A DNA stretch of 45,869 nucleotides from an uncultured Verrucomicrobiota bacterium (GCA_945834475.1 CAMAHK010000011.1:1-45869), one strand, 5' to 3'. Counted from the stretch's first letter, positions 32,633 through 41,693 are shown. Translations and numbers: made by a program. Notes: a model not told the origin generated them from the sequence alone.

Positions 32633-33983
32633 TACGTCCCTTCTCCTTGACAAATCCATTAGCCGAAATTGCAAATGCCGCCAAAAGCGGAACCAAGACC
32701 TGCGGCTGGAGCGGGGAACCGTCAAGCGACATCTCCACTCCGACAACAGCCAAAAGAAGCGGCAGAATCCAGGCCAGCGGATGGGGCAACGCACGTAGGC
32801 CTCCGATCAACCGCCTGAGATACGTTATCAACATCATCGCTAGCGGCACAACGAGCAAAAACGCACCAACCACGCCACGTTCGGCCAAAACAAGCCAATA
32901 GCCATTCAATGGCGCGGACTGCAAGGCGGTTATCACCTTCCAGTCCGCAGGTCTCGCCAGCAGGTTCATGTCAATGTTAAAAGATCCCAGCCCCGTTCCA
33001 AGCCACGGGTTGGCACGCCAGACGTCAAACGAGATACGCGACAGAACTTGACGAGCCGCAAGGAATTCATTGGTCAGGAATCCACCCGTCAAGAACGGCT
33101 CCGCCTTGTCCTGCAATACTGTTTCCGGAACCACAACCATTGCCAACACCACGGCGAAGACCATCGACATTCCCCACACCACAAGGCAACGGAAGTCGGC
33201 CGTCTTGCTGACTTTGATTCGAAGATAGACGAACAGATACAGGAGCAACAGCAGCCCGCTTGCTGCATAGAGTACGATCAGTCGAGGTGGCGAAAACACG
33301 AACAAACCCAACGCGGAACCGCAAACACCGACGACCGCCAACGGTAACGAACGCCACCAGCGTCGTTCAAAGACCGTGGCAAGAGCCCCCATTCCCAAGA
33401 GCCAACAGATACCGTAGGTCGGGCCAAGGTATGTCGGATCGGTCTGCAGGCATGACACCGCCCGAACCAGGAACTGTATGTCATTTCTCACCGCAAACAA
33501 CCAGCAGAGCACCGCAGCACCACCCCCAAATGACGCCATCAGAGAAAAAGCGGCACGAGCAGAACGTCCCAGCGCATGCCGACACCCCATAACGACGACC
33601 AAAGCCATATAGGCCAATGTAAAATGCCACAAACCAAGACCGTCCACGCAACCCGGTAAGACTGGCGCCCGAGGTGACGAAAGAGCCCACTTCGACTCTT
33701 CCGCATCATACGTCAACGTAACGCCAGAATTCAGCGCCCGCACGGCGGCGACGACAATCAGAACGAGACCAACCCAAAACAAGGGATCCCGGAAAATGCA
33801 TCTTGCAACACGTTTCCGCGCGTCATGAACCATTTCCGATCCTACGCGTGACGGCTCCAGCAGGATTGCCACCATCGCCAAAGACGCGACCCAAAGGATC
33901 GCTGTCTCTGAAAGGAAAAGCGGCGCGGTCGCCACAATGGCGAGGTGCGCCGCCAGACCATACTTGGTAATGATCTTCTGCAC
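32625..33983 (-). CDS. O-antigen ligase / Wzy-like polysaccharide polymerase
   Basis: About 452 residues with 11-12 hydrophobic helices and a large loop (about 290-345) holding the Wzy_C/WaaL-type motif (WRANPWLGTGLGSFNIDM). It probably polymerises or ligates repeat units at the periplasmic face of the inner membrane. No ATG exists near the 5' end; GTG 33981-33983, one base after the barrel gene stop, gives the shortest sensible start (VQKIITKYGLAAHL), and GTG 34014-34016 is an alternative overlapping that gene. It overlaps the kinase gene by 8 nt. Polymerase versus ligase cannot be decided by sequence. Confidence 0.82.
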   Translation of the reverse strand: MQKIITKYGLAAHLAIVATAPLFLSETAILWVASLAMVAILLEPSRVGSEMVHDARKRVARCIFRDPLFWVGLVLIVVAAVRALNSGVTLTYDAEESKWALSSPRAPVLPGCVDGLGLWHFTLAYMALVVVMGCRHALGRSARAAFSLMASFGGGAAVLCWLFAVRNDIQFLVRAVSCLQTDPTYLGPTYGICWLLGMGALATVFERRWWRSLPLAVVGVCGSALGLFVFSPPRLIVLYAASGLLLLLYLFVYLRIKVSKTADFRCLVVWGMSMVFAVVLAMVVVPETVLQDKAEPFLTGGFLTNEFLAARQVLSRISFDVWRANPWLGTGLGSFNIDMNLLARPADWKVITALQSAPLNGYWLVLAERGVVGAFLLVVPLAMMLITYLRRLIGGLRALPHPLAWILPLLLAVVGVEMSLDGSPLQPQVLVPLLAAFAISANGFVKEKGRNV

Positions 33984-33984
33984 G

Positions 33985-35232
33985 TCAGTAAGTAAAGCGC
34001 AGACCCACCGTGCCACGATAGCGGTCGTAATCGTAGCCGCGACCGTTCGAACTGCCCGAACTTGGGCGCGACATGCGGTATTCGAAATTCGTGAAGAGGG
34101 AAAGATAGCGGTTCAGCGTATACGAAAGCCCCAGACGGAACGAGGTGATGTCAAGGTCATAGTCATAGGAGTTGACGCCTTCGTACTCGCGCGTCTCACG
34201 GCGATAGGCCACATCAAACGTGCCGTTCAACTTGCCCTGAACCATCGCGTGAGCGACACCCCAGCTGATGGAGTCGACACGCGTCGAGCTGCTGTACTCG
34301 CGCTCCGACGGCTGATAGGAGCTAGAGGCGAGGAGCATCGTCCTCCAGGTGTCGGAGAGCGTCCAGTTCGCCGAAACCGTGTAAATGAAGCCATCCGAGC
34401 ACTTGCCGCCAGACTTATATTCATAGCGGCTCCAACCGCCGAGGACACGGTACTGGATGCGATCCGTCGCATAGGAGCCGATACCGGCCTGCGCCGACCA
34501 ACTCTCCGAGTCGCGCGACGCCGTACGCTTCAAGTTCGAGTTGCCGCCATCCTGCTGATAGCCGCCATAACTGCCGACGAGCAGGAAGTCCGTCCACTTG
34601 GTCGGCGCATAGCCCAATTCAGCACCCACCGTCCAGCGATCCCATCCGTAAAGACCCGAGCCGGACTTATCGTTGTTCGTGTTGTCGTAATCTACCCAAT
34701 AGTAGCTCCCGTTAATATCCGCATGGAGACCTTGACCGAAACGGCGCTGAATCGCGCCCGCTGTCGTCAACTCGCGACGATCACGGTTGTAACTATTGCC
34801 GCTCGCATCCTTCAACTCATCAAGTTGATTCATCTGACGATATATCTCGCTCAGCATCACCGTCCAACCGCGCTCACCTGGCTGCGAGTCCGTCCACGAG
34901 TACACCAGAGATTCGCCAAACGTATGGTGCGAGACATCACTGGAGTTGCGCTTCTTCGTGTACTGGTTGTATTGATAGTACGCCGACGCGAGCAACGACC
35001 AGTTCTCCGCCTTGTACTCGAGGCCGAGACCCGGGTTGATCATCCAGACGACGTCCTCGCCGCTGTCGCGCACGCCGCGGGACTGCGAGTCAAACGTCGC
35101 CGAAACCGACACGTACGGCTTGAGGGTCATTCGTTGGCCGATCTTGATACCCGATGGACGGTCCATCATCTCAGCACACGACGCCGACGCCACCAGAGCC
35201 GTCGTCAAGAGAACATAGCTTTTCGTATTCAT
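33985..35232 (-). CDS. Outer-membrane beta-barrel protein of the exopolysaccharide module
   Basis: 415 residues. A signal peptide (MNTKSYVLLTTALVASASCA) is followed by alternating amphipathic strands throughout, rich in Tyr, Trp, Ser and Asn (for example WSLLASAYYQYNQYTKK, SLFTNFEYRMSRP), ending in an aromatic residue (VGLRFTY), as is usual for barrels inserted by BamA. Barrels of this BBP2-like type are encoded in many exopolysaccharide loci and are proposed export pores. About 16-18 strands are likely. It lies between the unknown exported protein and the polymerase gene. Confidence 0.82.
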   Translation of the reverse strand: MNTKSYVLLTTALVASASCAEMMDRPSGIKIGQRMTLKPYVSVSATFDSQSRGVRDSGEDVVWMINPGLGLEYKAENWSLLASAYYQYNQYTKKRNSSDVSHHTFGESLVYSWTDSQPGERGWTVMLSEIYRQMNQLDELKDASGNSYNRDRRELTTAGAIQRRFGQGLHADINGSYYWVDYDNTNNDKSGSGLYGWDRWTVGAELGYAPTKWTDFLLVGSYGGYQQDGGNSNLKRTASRDSESWSAQAGIGSYATDRIQYRVLGGWSRYEYKSGGKCSDGFIYTVSANWTLSDTWRTMLLASSSYQPSEREYSSSTRVDSISWGVAHAMVQGKLNGTFDVAYRRETREYEGVNSYDYDLDITSFRLGLSYTLNRYLSLFTNFEYRMSRPSSGSSNGRGYDYDRYRGTVGLRFTY

Positions 35233-35249
35233 CGATTTCTCCTCGACAC

Positions 35250-36116
35250 TTACAGCTGGTTCGGATACCCGATCGGCTCTGACGGAAGCGGGGTCATGAG
35301 CTCTGTGTCAGCCGTTTCAGTCGCCGACGTTGCGAATTCGCGCGTATGCAGGTTCGACAGGATCTCAATTCCCTCGACCAAGTTGCTCAACAGCGAGTCC
35401 AGCACCTGCGGACCCGCCAGGCGAAGGACAACCGTCTGAACTGGCGCCGCCGTCTGCGCGTCGGCCGCACCGAGCATCGGCTCGTAGTTCTTCGCCCCAT
35501 CCTTGCCCGTCGCCGCGGGGATCCACTCCTTGCGCGCCACCTCGCGCGAGGCTTCCGGGAGCGTTTCGACCAATCTGTCCGTCAGGTCGGCCGGCGTACC
35601 GCCCGAGGCCTGCGCCAGCATCGCGATCGCGAACGCCGAACGCGCCGCGCCGTTCTCCACCGAGCTCATGCGCTCGTTCACGGCCTTCATGGCCGACTCT
35701 GCGATCTTCGTGAATTGCTCGTCGGTAAAGGTCTTCGTCGGATCGGCCGTACGGCTCAGGAGATCCGTCGCAATCGACTCCGAGACGATCGGCAGCGCTT
35801 CGGGCGCGACCGTCGCGAATACCTCGGCGAGCAACGTCGCGACATTGCCCTTCGCCGCGCCCCGCAACGCCGCCTTGTTCGCGTTGAGATACGCCGCCGC
35901 CTTCGCCTCGTTCGACCCAGGCATGCTCGCAATCGCCTCGTTGACACTCGCGAGGAACGCCGCCTGGTCGGCCGCCGGCAAGCTCTTCATCGTCGCCGTC
36001 ATCTTCGCCGAATCGGCAATGCAGGCGCCGATCTGGGCACGCGCATCGGAAAAGGAGATCGCCTGCGCGACCGCCGCCGCGACAAGTGACACCGCAACAC
36101 ACAGGATTTTCTTCAT
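35250..36116 (-). CDS. Exported alpha-helical protein of unknown function in the exopolysaccharide module
   Basis: 288 residues from ATG 36114-36116 (GGAAGG upstream). A signal peptide (MKKILCVAVSLVAAAVAQA) precedes an alanine-rich, all-helical mature protein with repeated short segments (ADQAAFLASVNEAIASM, NEAKAAAYLNANKAALRGA). The end is more polar (PLPSEPIGYPNQL). No enzyme motif is visible. It lies 19 nt after the Wza-like gene and 17 nt before the barrel gene, so a role in polymer export or its assembly is an inference from context. Confidence 0.75.
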   Translation of the reverse strand: MKKILCVAVSLVAAAVAQAISFSDARAQIGACIADSAKMTATMKSLPAADQAAFLASVNEAIASMPGSNEAKAAAYLNANKAALRGAAKGNVATLLAEVFATVAPEALPIVSESIATDLLSRTADPTKTFTDEQFTKIAESAMKAVNERMSSVENGAARSAFAIAMLAQASGGTPADLTDRLVETLPEASREVARKEWIPAATGKDGAKNYEPMLGAADAQTAAPVQTVVLRLAGPQVLDSLLSNLVEGIEILSNLHTREFATSATETADTELMTPLPSEPIGYPNQL

Positions 36117-36135
36117 ACCTACATACCTTCCGAAC

Positions 36136-36801
36136 TTAATACCAGGTCTCGGGGACCCATACCACGTCGCCGGCACGCAGGGCCATGTCCTTGTCAACAC
36201 GCCCATCCTTGCCGATTTCCTTTAAATCCACAATCGTCCGCGTGATGTGGCCGTCTTTGTCACACCGCGAGACCTGAATGGCCGAACGATTGGCAAAGGG
36301 CTTTACACCGCCAGCCATCTGCAGAACCTTCGTCACCGTCAACTCCATCGTCGAGGGAATATTGACCGGCCCCGGCGAACCGACCTCGCCGAGAACCGTC
36401 ACCGTCCCCCACGGACTCACACCCTTGCCGTCATACGGCGCAAACGTCACCGTCACCTGCGGCTGACGGTAGAAGGCCGAGTATTCCTTCACTAGCTTTT
36501 GCTTCAACGCCTCTAGCGTCAGCCCGTCACAGGCGACCGGCGATTGCAGGAGGAGCGGCATCGTGATGTCGCCCTTCTGGTCGACCAGCACGTTGATCGT
36601 CTCAGGAGGAGCCGCCGGCGTCCCCACCTGGATGATCAGCGCAATTCCGGGACGCACGCGCGGGCCATCCCACCACGTCGGCACAACATCCGCCGCCACC
36701 TGCCTCGCGGGCGGATCAAGAATCTCCATCAGTGTCTCGCACCCCGAAAACAACGTGCAAAACAACAACAGGAAGACCAATCTAATAAAGATTTTTTCCA
36801 T
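36136..36801 (-). CDS. Wza-like polysaccharide export lipoprotein
   Basis: 221 residues. A lipoprotein signal (FLLLFCTLFSGC, lipobox FSGC) is followed by the polysaccharide-export domain (PGIALIIQVG...VDQKGDITMPLL...LTLEALKQKLVKEYSAFY) and a SLBB segment (VTVLGEVGSPGPVNIPSTMELTVTKVLQMAGGVKPFANRSAIQVSR). It should form the periplasmic and outer-membrane channel for the polymer. ATG 36799-36801 is used; GTG 36805 is in frame. A good promoter (36813-36842) makes it the first gene of the module. Confidence 0.9.
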   Translation of the reverse strand: MEKIFIRLVFLLLFCTLFSGCETLMEILDPPARQVAADVVPTWWDGPRVRPGIALIIQVGTPAAPPETINVLVDQKGDITMPLLLQSPVACDGLTLEALKQKLVKEYSAFYRQPQVTVTFAPYDGKGVSPWGTVTVLGEVGSPGPVNIPSTMELTVTKVLQMAGGVKPFANRSAIQVSRCDKDGHITRTIVDLKEIGKDGRVDKDMALRAGDVVWVPETWY

Positions 36802-36812
36802 GCTCACTTAAC

Positions 36813-36842
36813 ATTGTATCAAAAGTTACGGATTGATGTCAA
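36813..36842 (-). promoter_or_regulatory. Promoter of the exopolysaccharide operon
   Basis: TTGACA (36837-36842), an 18-nt spacer and TACAAT (36813-36818) on the minus strand, 12 nt before the Wza-like ATG. It lies in the last codons of tsaE. It is the strongest sigma-70-type match in the right half of the window. Confidence 0.65.
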
Positions 36843-37251
36843 TGCTACGGACGTTGCAATTGTCATCTAAATGGGTAAAGCGAATATGCCGGGCCGAAGC
36901 CGGTATCAACGACCCCGCACGCTCCGGCCACTCGACGACGAGGATGGCGCCGTCCGTCAGGTAGTCCTCCCAGCCGATGGCGAGGACGTCATCCTCGTCG
37001 TGCAGGCGGTAAAGGTCCATATGAACAAGAAACGCGCCGTTGCCGCGGTGTTCCTGCACGATGCAGAAGGTCGGCGACGTCACGCGCCCCGCCACGCCCA
37101 GCGCCGCCGCCAAACCCTGCGTGAAGGTCGTCTTCCCCGCCCCCAGGTCGCCCTCGAGACAGACGATGTCGCCGGGCTTCAGTTCGGCCGCCAGCTTTCG
37201 CGCAAGCTCCCAGGTCTCCTCGACACTCGCGACTTCATAGGTACCCGTCAT
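36826..37251 (-). CDS. tsaE: tRNA threonylcarbamoyladenosine ATPase TsaE
   Basis: 141 residues. Walker [25 protein letters not shown] switch region, HMDLYRL and VVEWPER are all typical. TsaE works with TsaB and TsaD in t6A37 modification of tRNAs reading ANN codons. Other t6A genes are not present here. ATG 37249-37251 overlaps the 3' end of the dehydrogenase gene by 17 nt. Its 3' end contains the exopolysaccharide promoter. Confidence 0.93.
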   Translation of the reverse strand: MTGTYEVASVEETWELARKLAAELKPGDIVCLEGDLGAGKTTFTQGLAAALGVAGRVTSPTFCIVQEHRGNGAFLVHMDLYRLHDEDDVLAIGWEDYLTDGAILVVEWPERAGSLIPASARHIRFTHLDDNCNVRSIDINP

Positions 37252-38158
37252 CAGCCAACTCCTTGAAACAGTTCGCCACGTAATTCGGATCGAACGCCGA
37301 ACTGTGCGGCGAAACGATGCAGTTCGCAAGTCCGTCTAACTCCCGCGCGTTCGCCCCGAACAGGGGGACAGTCCCCGACGGCTCGTCCTTGCGAACGTCC
37401 AGATACGCGCCCGCCAGCCGACCCGTCTTCAGCGCCGCCGCGAGCGCCCGCTCGTCGACCGCGTTGCCCCGCCCGATGTTGACCAGCACGGCCTTCCGCG
37501 AAAGTTTCTTCAGGAACGCCGCGTTGACGTACCCGTCTGTCCCCGTCGTCGACGGCAGCGCGAGCACGACCCAGTCCGCCGCCTTCAGTTCCGCCGCCCG
37601 GACCGGCCGATGCCGACTCACCCCGGTTACGGCCACGCCCAAAGACTCGAGCTTCACCCCGATCGCCCGGCCGATGTTCCCGTAGCCGACGACCACGGCC
37701 TTCGTCCCCGCAACCGTCCGGCACTTGTCCGAAAGCCACGTCCGCGGCCATGCCGCTTCCGCCGCGCCCGACCGCGTATGCGCGGCCAGCGCGAAGAACC
37801 CCCGCGCCCAGCCGAGGACGAACGCTGCGACCGTCTCGGCGATGATCGGACCGTGGAAGTGGCCGAAATGGATCCTGACGCCGTCTGGACCCTCCTCCGG
37901 CACAAGCTCGCGCCCTGCCGCCGGCGTCGCCAGCACCTCCAGGCGCGACGCACGGGAAAACCACTCGGCCTTGAAATTCCAGACGATCGCATGCGTCGCC
38001 TCCGGCAGGCGCCTGAGGAACGCCGCCTCCGTCCGCGCCCGCACGATCCGCGCCCCCTTCGGCACGAGCGTGCGCAGAACACGAAGCGCACCCGCATCGA
38101 CGCGGAAGCACTTCTCGGGCCACTCTAGCCAGACGAGATAGAGATTACCTTTCGTCAA
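37235..38158 (-). CDS. D-2-hydroxyacid dehydrogenase family protein
   Basis: About 307 residues. The NAD site is [13 protein letters not shown], the catalytic Arg is in [14 protein letters not shown], the Glu in DVRKDEP and the His in SPHSSAF, so the active site is complete. The N-terminal substrate domain is divergent; the natural substrate is unknown. No ATG is available: TTG 38156-38158 ([14 protein letters not shown]) overlaps the acyl-CoA synthetase stop by 14 nt and is the likely start by coupling. A GGGGGACAGTCCCC palindrome (37363) encodes SGTVPL after the Glu motif. Confidence 0.82.
   Translation of the reverse strand: MTKGNLYLVWLEWPEKCFRVDAGALRVLRTLVPKGARIVRARTEAAFLRRLPEATHAIVWNFKAEWFSRASRLEVLATPAAGRELVPEEGPDGVRIHFGHFHGPIIAETVAAFVLGWARGFFALAAHTRSGAAEAAWPRTWLSDKCRTVAGTKAVVVGYGNIGRAIGVKLESLGVAVTGVSRHRPVRAAELKAADWVVLALPSTTGTDGYVNAAFLKKLSRKAVLVNIGRGNAVDERALAAALKTGRLAGAYLDVRKDEPSGTVPLFGANARELDGLANCIVSPHSSAFDPNYVANCFKELADDGYL
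37363..37376. repeat. GGGGGACAGTCCCC palindrome, copy 2 of 2
   Basis: Identical to the word at 1380-1393 (opposite strand), read as GTVP in the dehydrogenase, between the DEP motif and the next helix. Confidence 0.5.
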
Positions 38159-39827
38159 GCGACCCCTTGTAGTTGCCGCGCCGGACCTTGCCGATCGCCG
38201 TACGCAGGAGCGGCTCCTTCGCGACGACCCACTTCCGGACGCGCTTGTAGTCGGCAAGCTCCGCACACTTCTCCGCCGCGCGCTTCATCACGGTCTTCAC
38301 GACCTCGTCCCAGTCCGGAAGCCGCCCGTCGTTCATCTCCTTGAACCAGTCCTCGTTCGGATAGATGATCGCGCCGACCTTCTCGCCGGGATCGTCGCCC
38401 TGCGTGTAGCCGACGACGACCACATCCTGCACGGCCGGTTCCTTGCCGATCATGATCTCGACCTCTTCCGGATAGATGTTCTTGCCCTCGCGGTTGACGA
38501 TCAGCGCCTTCTTGCGTCCGCAGATCGAGTAATACCCGTCCGCGTCGACGACCGCCAGGTCGCCCGTCTTGAGCCAGAGTCCGCCCTCGCCGTCGTCCTC
38601 GAAGCTCTCGGCTGTCGCGTCGGGATTGCGGTAGTAGCCCTTCATCACGTTCGGACCGCACACCTGGATCTCGCCGACGCCCTGGTCGTTCTGGTCTGCG
38701 AGCCGCACCCGAATGCCGTCGATCGCGAGTCCGATCGTCCCGACCTTCTGGCTCGTCGCCTCGCAGACCGACACGACCGGCGCACACTCGGTCAGGCCAT
38801 AGCCCTCGATGAACGTGACATGCAGCCGGCGGAACGCCTCCATCACGGCCTTGGGACACGGCGCGCCGCCCGTCACCATGAGCCGCAGCTTGCCGCCGAG
38901 TTTGAGTCGCACCATGTTCCAGACCAGACCCCGCAGGCCGATCTTCATCAGGAACTGCGCCACCTTCGACTTCTTCAGGCTGTCCTCAATCTTCTCGCAG
39001 AGCTTCTCACAGAGGAGCGGCACCACCGCCAAGATCGTCGGACGGTGGTCGTGGATGTCCCGCGCCACCGTGCGGATCGACTCCGCGAAGATCGTCTTCG
39101 CGCCGATGTAGTGCGCCGCGGCGAAATTGACGATGAACGAAAAGGCATGGAAAAGCGGCAGCACCGCAAAGAGCGAGTCGCGCTCCGAGAGGTCGGCCTT
39201 CAGCGTCTTGACCGTGCCCAACACGTCCGAGACGAAGTTCCGATGCGTCAGCATCGCCCCCTTCGGCTTGCCAGTCGTCCCGGAGGTGTAGAGAATCGAG
39301 GCGATGTCGTCCGGCTCGGCGACATGCGCGTCAAACCACGCGCCGCCGCCCGCAATGCGTAGGTCCTCGTAGGCAACGACATCAATGCGGTCCGCATACC
39401 GCTGGTTCGGCTTGACGGGACCGTCCACCACCACGACGCCGCGGATCGACTCGACTTCCTCACCGATCTCTAGGACCATCTTCAGGTGCGCGACATCCGT
39501 CGTCACGACGCGGACTTCCGCATTCTGCAGGATGTAGGCGACCTCGTCCTTGTGCAGCTTCGGATCGACCGGCACCACCGCCGCGCCCGTACCGACCTGC
39601 GCCAAGTACGCCTCCATCCAAAGCGGCGAGTTGCCGAGGATGATCGACGCGTTCTCTTCGCACGGCTTGAGCGCGAACTTCCGCCCGTAACCCTCCGCGA
39701 TCTCACGGACACCCTTGAGCTGCTCACCCCAAGTCCGCGTCTTCCAGACCTTATTTTCGCACCACGTGAAGGCCGGCAGATTCGGAATTCGAGCAGCCGT
39801 CTTCTCCAAAAATGTTCTGAGTGTCAT
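38145..39827 (-). CDS. Long-chain acyl-CoA (or acyl-ACP) synthetase, AMP-binding family
   Basis: 560 residues. ATP motif ILYTSGTTGKPKGAMLTHRN (about 183-202), IEGYGLTECAP, LKTGDLAVVDADGYYSICGRKKALIV with the hinge, and the C-terminal Lys segment TAIGKVRRGNYK complete the adenylate-forming fold. It activates fatty acids for lipid synthesis or re-acylation; it could supply the acyl-ACP synthetase activity missing from the MFS-acyltransferase fusion, though that is inference. An inverted repeat TGTGACA-N13-TGTCACA flanks the ribosome site, suggesting repressor control. The dehydrogenase gene overlaps its 3' end. Confidence 0.92.
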   Translation of the reverse strand: MTLRTFLEKTAARIPNLPAFTWCENKVWKTRTWGEQLKGVREIAEGYGRKFALKPCEENASIILGNSPLWMEAYLAQVGTGAAVVPVDPKLHKDEVAYILQNAEVRVVTTDVAHLKMVLEIGEEVESIRGVVVVDGPVKPNQRYADRIDVVAYEDLRIAGGGAWFDAHVAEPDDIASILYTSGTTGKPKGAMLTHRNFVSDVLGTVKTLKADLSERDSLFAVLPLFHAFSFIVNFAAAHYIGAKTIFAESIRTVARDIHDHRPTILAVVPLLCEKLCEKIEDSLKKSKVAQFLMKIGLRGLVWNMVRLKLGGKLRLMVTGGAPCPKAVMEAFRRLHVTFIEGYGLTECAPVVSVCEATSQKVGTIGLAIDGIRVRLADQNDQGVGEIQVCGPNVMKGYYRNPDATAESFEDDGEGGLWLKTGDLAVVDADGYYSICGRKKALIVNREGKNIYPEEVEIMIGKEPAVQDVVVVGYTQGDDPGEKVGAIIYPNEDWFKEMNDGRLPDWDEVVKTVMKRAAEKCAELADYKRVRKWVVAKEPLLRTAIGKVRRGNYKGSLDER

Positions 39828-39829
39828 TT

Positions 39830-39856
39830 TGTGACATCCTTTCGTTTCCTGTCACA
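39830..39856. promoter_or_regulatory. Operator-like inverted repeat before the acyl-CoA synthetase gene
   Basis: TGTGACA (39830-39836) and TGTCACA (39850-39856), 7-bp arms with a 13-nt spacer that contains AAAGGA, the likely ribosome site 3 nt before the ATG region. A bound repressor here, or a hairpin in the mRNA, would block translation initiation. The protein that binds is unknown. Confidence 0.45.
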
Positions 39857-39880
39857 CAATTTACCGTTTCCCCGTTGCCT

Positions 39881-40411
39881 TTACAACGCGGGATTCTCAA
39901 ACTCGCGGACGACGTCCAGCAGGACCTCTGCCAGATCGGGATCCGCCTCGAAAATGTTCACATTGTCCGAATAAGTCGTATTGCTCAAGTTCGCCTTCAC
40001 ACCGATGAACCGCTTCGTCTCATCCTTCTTCGAGCTCTTGCCGTTCTTCTCGCGGTCCAGGACCCCGTGGTTGACCAGCGTCTGGAAGATGTCGTTCGCA
40101 TCCTTCGGACTGATCTGCAGCCGGAACGTCTTGATCTTCGACCAATCCTCGCTCTTGTGCCGCTTCGCAAAATCGTTCGAGACGAGCTCACTCGTCCCCT
40201 TCTTCACCAGCACCAGCCCGTTGCCGTAGATCTCGACCCCGATCCGCCGCACCGGATCGCGGTTCAGGTTGTAATAGTGGATGATCACCCAGTTGAGCGA
40301 TGACTCCTTCACCGTGATATACGGGTCCACCCAAAACGGCCCGCAACCCGTCACCGTGAAGAGTGAACAGGTTATAGTGAATAACATCAAAAGAGTCCAA
40401 AGTCTTCTCAT
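39881..40411 (-). CDS. Lipoprotein of unknown function
   Basis: 176 residues. MRRLWTLLMLFTITCSLF, then VTGCGP is a lipoprotein signal with lipobox VTGC. The mature part is a small mixed fold (VDPYITVKESSLNWVIIHYYNLNRDPVRRIGVEIYG pattern) rich in charged residues, without catalytic motifs I recognise. Much of the signal-peptide core is encoded by TTCACT-like repeated units near 40360-40395. ATG 40409-40411 follows the coaX stop by 14 nt with GAGGTGATGG upstream. Confidence 0.7.
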   Translation of the reverse strand: MRRLWTLLMLFTITCSLFTVTGCGPFWVDPYITVKESSLNWVIIHYYNLNRDPVRRIGVEIYGNGLVLVKKGTSELVSNDFAKRHKSEDWSKIKTFRLQISPKDANDIFQTLVNHGVLDREKNGKSSKKDETKRFIGVKANLSNTTYSDNVNIFEADPDLAEVLLDVVREFENPAL

Positions 40412-40425
40412 CGTCCCATCACCTC

Positions 40426-41235
40426 TCAAACCTTTCCCCCCGCCGCTATCAGACCCGTTCCGTACAGCGTGAGCGTCGGATCGATGACGAACGGCAGGTC
40501 GAGGGACTTCAGAGCCCATTTCGCAAAACCGCCCGTCGCCACAAGCTTAAAATTCGTCTTGAAATTCTTCGTCAGTTCAGCAACGATCTCACGAACCATC
40601 CCGCGATAGCCGACGAGAGCCCCGAAACGCATCGCCTCCTCGGTTGACCGCCCGATCTTCGGCGCCTTGCCGGTACCAAGTTCCATTCGCGGCAACTTGG
40701 CCGTCCGCTCAAAAAGGTAGTCGCGCATGAGCGGAAAACCCGGCGCAATCACGCCGCCGCGCCAGACGCGATCCGCTGTCACAACCGCCGCCGTGAGCGC
40801 CGTGCCGAAGTCCATCACCAGAACCGGTGCCCCATATTGCGAAACTGCCCCCACCGCATCGGCGAGACGATCCGCTCCGATGGTCTCAGGCTGCGGGTAG
40901 TCGAGGGTGATGAAAGGTTGAGGTTGAGGTTTGAGGTTGACGGCAGCGGGCGGTTTCTTTCTTGTCGCGCCAAAGTCATCGCAGGTGACTTGATGAAACG
41001 TCACCCCGAGCTCCTTTGCGAGGGCTCGCCACTTCCGATCAACCTTCGGCACCACCGACACATACCCCATCGGTAGGGCGCACACTCCGGGTGCGCCGCC
41101 CCCAACCAACTCGCGCACGACGCGCGACGCGCCTTCAAAGCCGTCGTCACAGTGCGCAACATGACTCACGCGGCCGTCGGACCAGAGTCCCACGGCCGTG
41201 GAGGTGTTGCCCACGTCGACGACGACCAGCCTCAT
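40426..41235 (-). CDS. coaX: Type III pantothenate kinase
   Basis: 269 residues. ASKHA fold: VVDVGNTSTAVGL (phosphate 1), DYPQPETIGADRLADAVGA, VLVMDFGTALTAAVV and APGFPLMRD. It phosphorylates pantothenate, the first step of coenzyme A synthesis, and is not inhibited by CoA. Residues 93-110 (PPAAVNLKPQPQPF) before LDYPQPET do not belong to the family and are encoded by a CAACCT tract. ATG 41233-41235 overlaps the preceding gene by ATGA. Confidence 0.93.
   Translation of the reverse strand: MRLVVVDVGNTSTAVGLWSDGRVSHVAHCDDGFEGASRVVRELVGGGAPGVCALPMGYVSVVPKVDRKWRALAKELGVTFHQVTCDDFGATRKKPPAAVNLKPQPQPFITLDYPQPETIGADRLADAVGAVSQYGAPVLVMDFGTALTAAVVTADRVWRGGVIAPGFPLMRDYLFERTAKLPRMELGTGKAPKIGRSTEEAMRFGALVGYRGMVREIVAELTKNFKTNFKLVATGGFAKWALKSLDLPFVIDPTLTLYGTGLIAAGGKV
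40914..40940. repeat. CAACCT/GGTTGA tract inside coaX
   Basis: AAAGGTTGAGGTTGAGGTTT, then GAGGTTGA on the plus strand, four units with one extra T, translated as VNLKPQPQP. The following CCGTCAACC junction resembles that in the MFS-acyltransferase gene. Confidence 0.75.
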
Positions 41236-41690
41236 TTGCAAAGGCGAAGCTGCTGGTCGCAGAACGTGCGGACGTAGTCTTCCGAGGCGCCCGCCTTCGC
41301 ACGCTTGAGCGCCGCCACCCAGAGCGGACGCGCCTGCGCCGCCTTCGGGCAGCCCGGCGTCATCACGAGCTGCGTCACCGCCGCGATCTGCGTCAGCACG
41401 ATCGGATCGCCGTCATAGGCGGAACCGACCTGCGCCAGCAGGGCGTCGGCCGCGGCAGCGCTGGCGACAAAGCCCGCCAGAACCTTCGGCTCGGTCGCCG
41501 CACGCACGGCCGCAGGATTCGCCTGCTGCCACTCGTAGGCCATCTGATAGCCGTCCTGATGCGACATCGCCGGACCGTAGTCGGCGAACGCCGTCGCCGT
41601 CGAGGGCTGAAGCCCCGCCTTCGGCGAATAGCTCGCGCAGCCGACGCCGCCAAGGGCCAGAACAGCCGCAGAAAGAAGTCTAATCATCAT
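41232..41690 (-). CDS. Small lipoprotein of unknown function
   Basis: 152 residues. MMIRLLSAAVLALGGVGC gives a lipoprotein signal (lipobox GVGC). The mature protein is largely helical with two Cys near the end (CDQQLRLCK). It overlaps coaX by 4 nt. No known family recognised. A GGAGG in the GGTTGA-like tract (41694-41725) supplies the ribosome site. Confidence 0.7.
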   Translation of the reverse strand: MMIRLLSAAVLALGGVGCASYSPKAGLQPSTATAFADYGPAMSHQDGYQMAYEWQQANPAAVRAATEPKVLAGFVASAAAADALLAQVGSAYDGDPIVLTQIAAVTQLVMTPGCPKAAQARPLWVAALKRAKAGASEDYVRTFCDQQLRLCK

Positions 41691-41693
41691 ATG

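Noticed and set aside
33937-35439. Long plus-strand open frame (500 codons) opposite the outer-membrane barrel gene
   Set aside because: Antisense shadow; the minus-strand product has a signal peptide and barrel pattern, the plus-strand product has neither.
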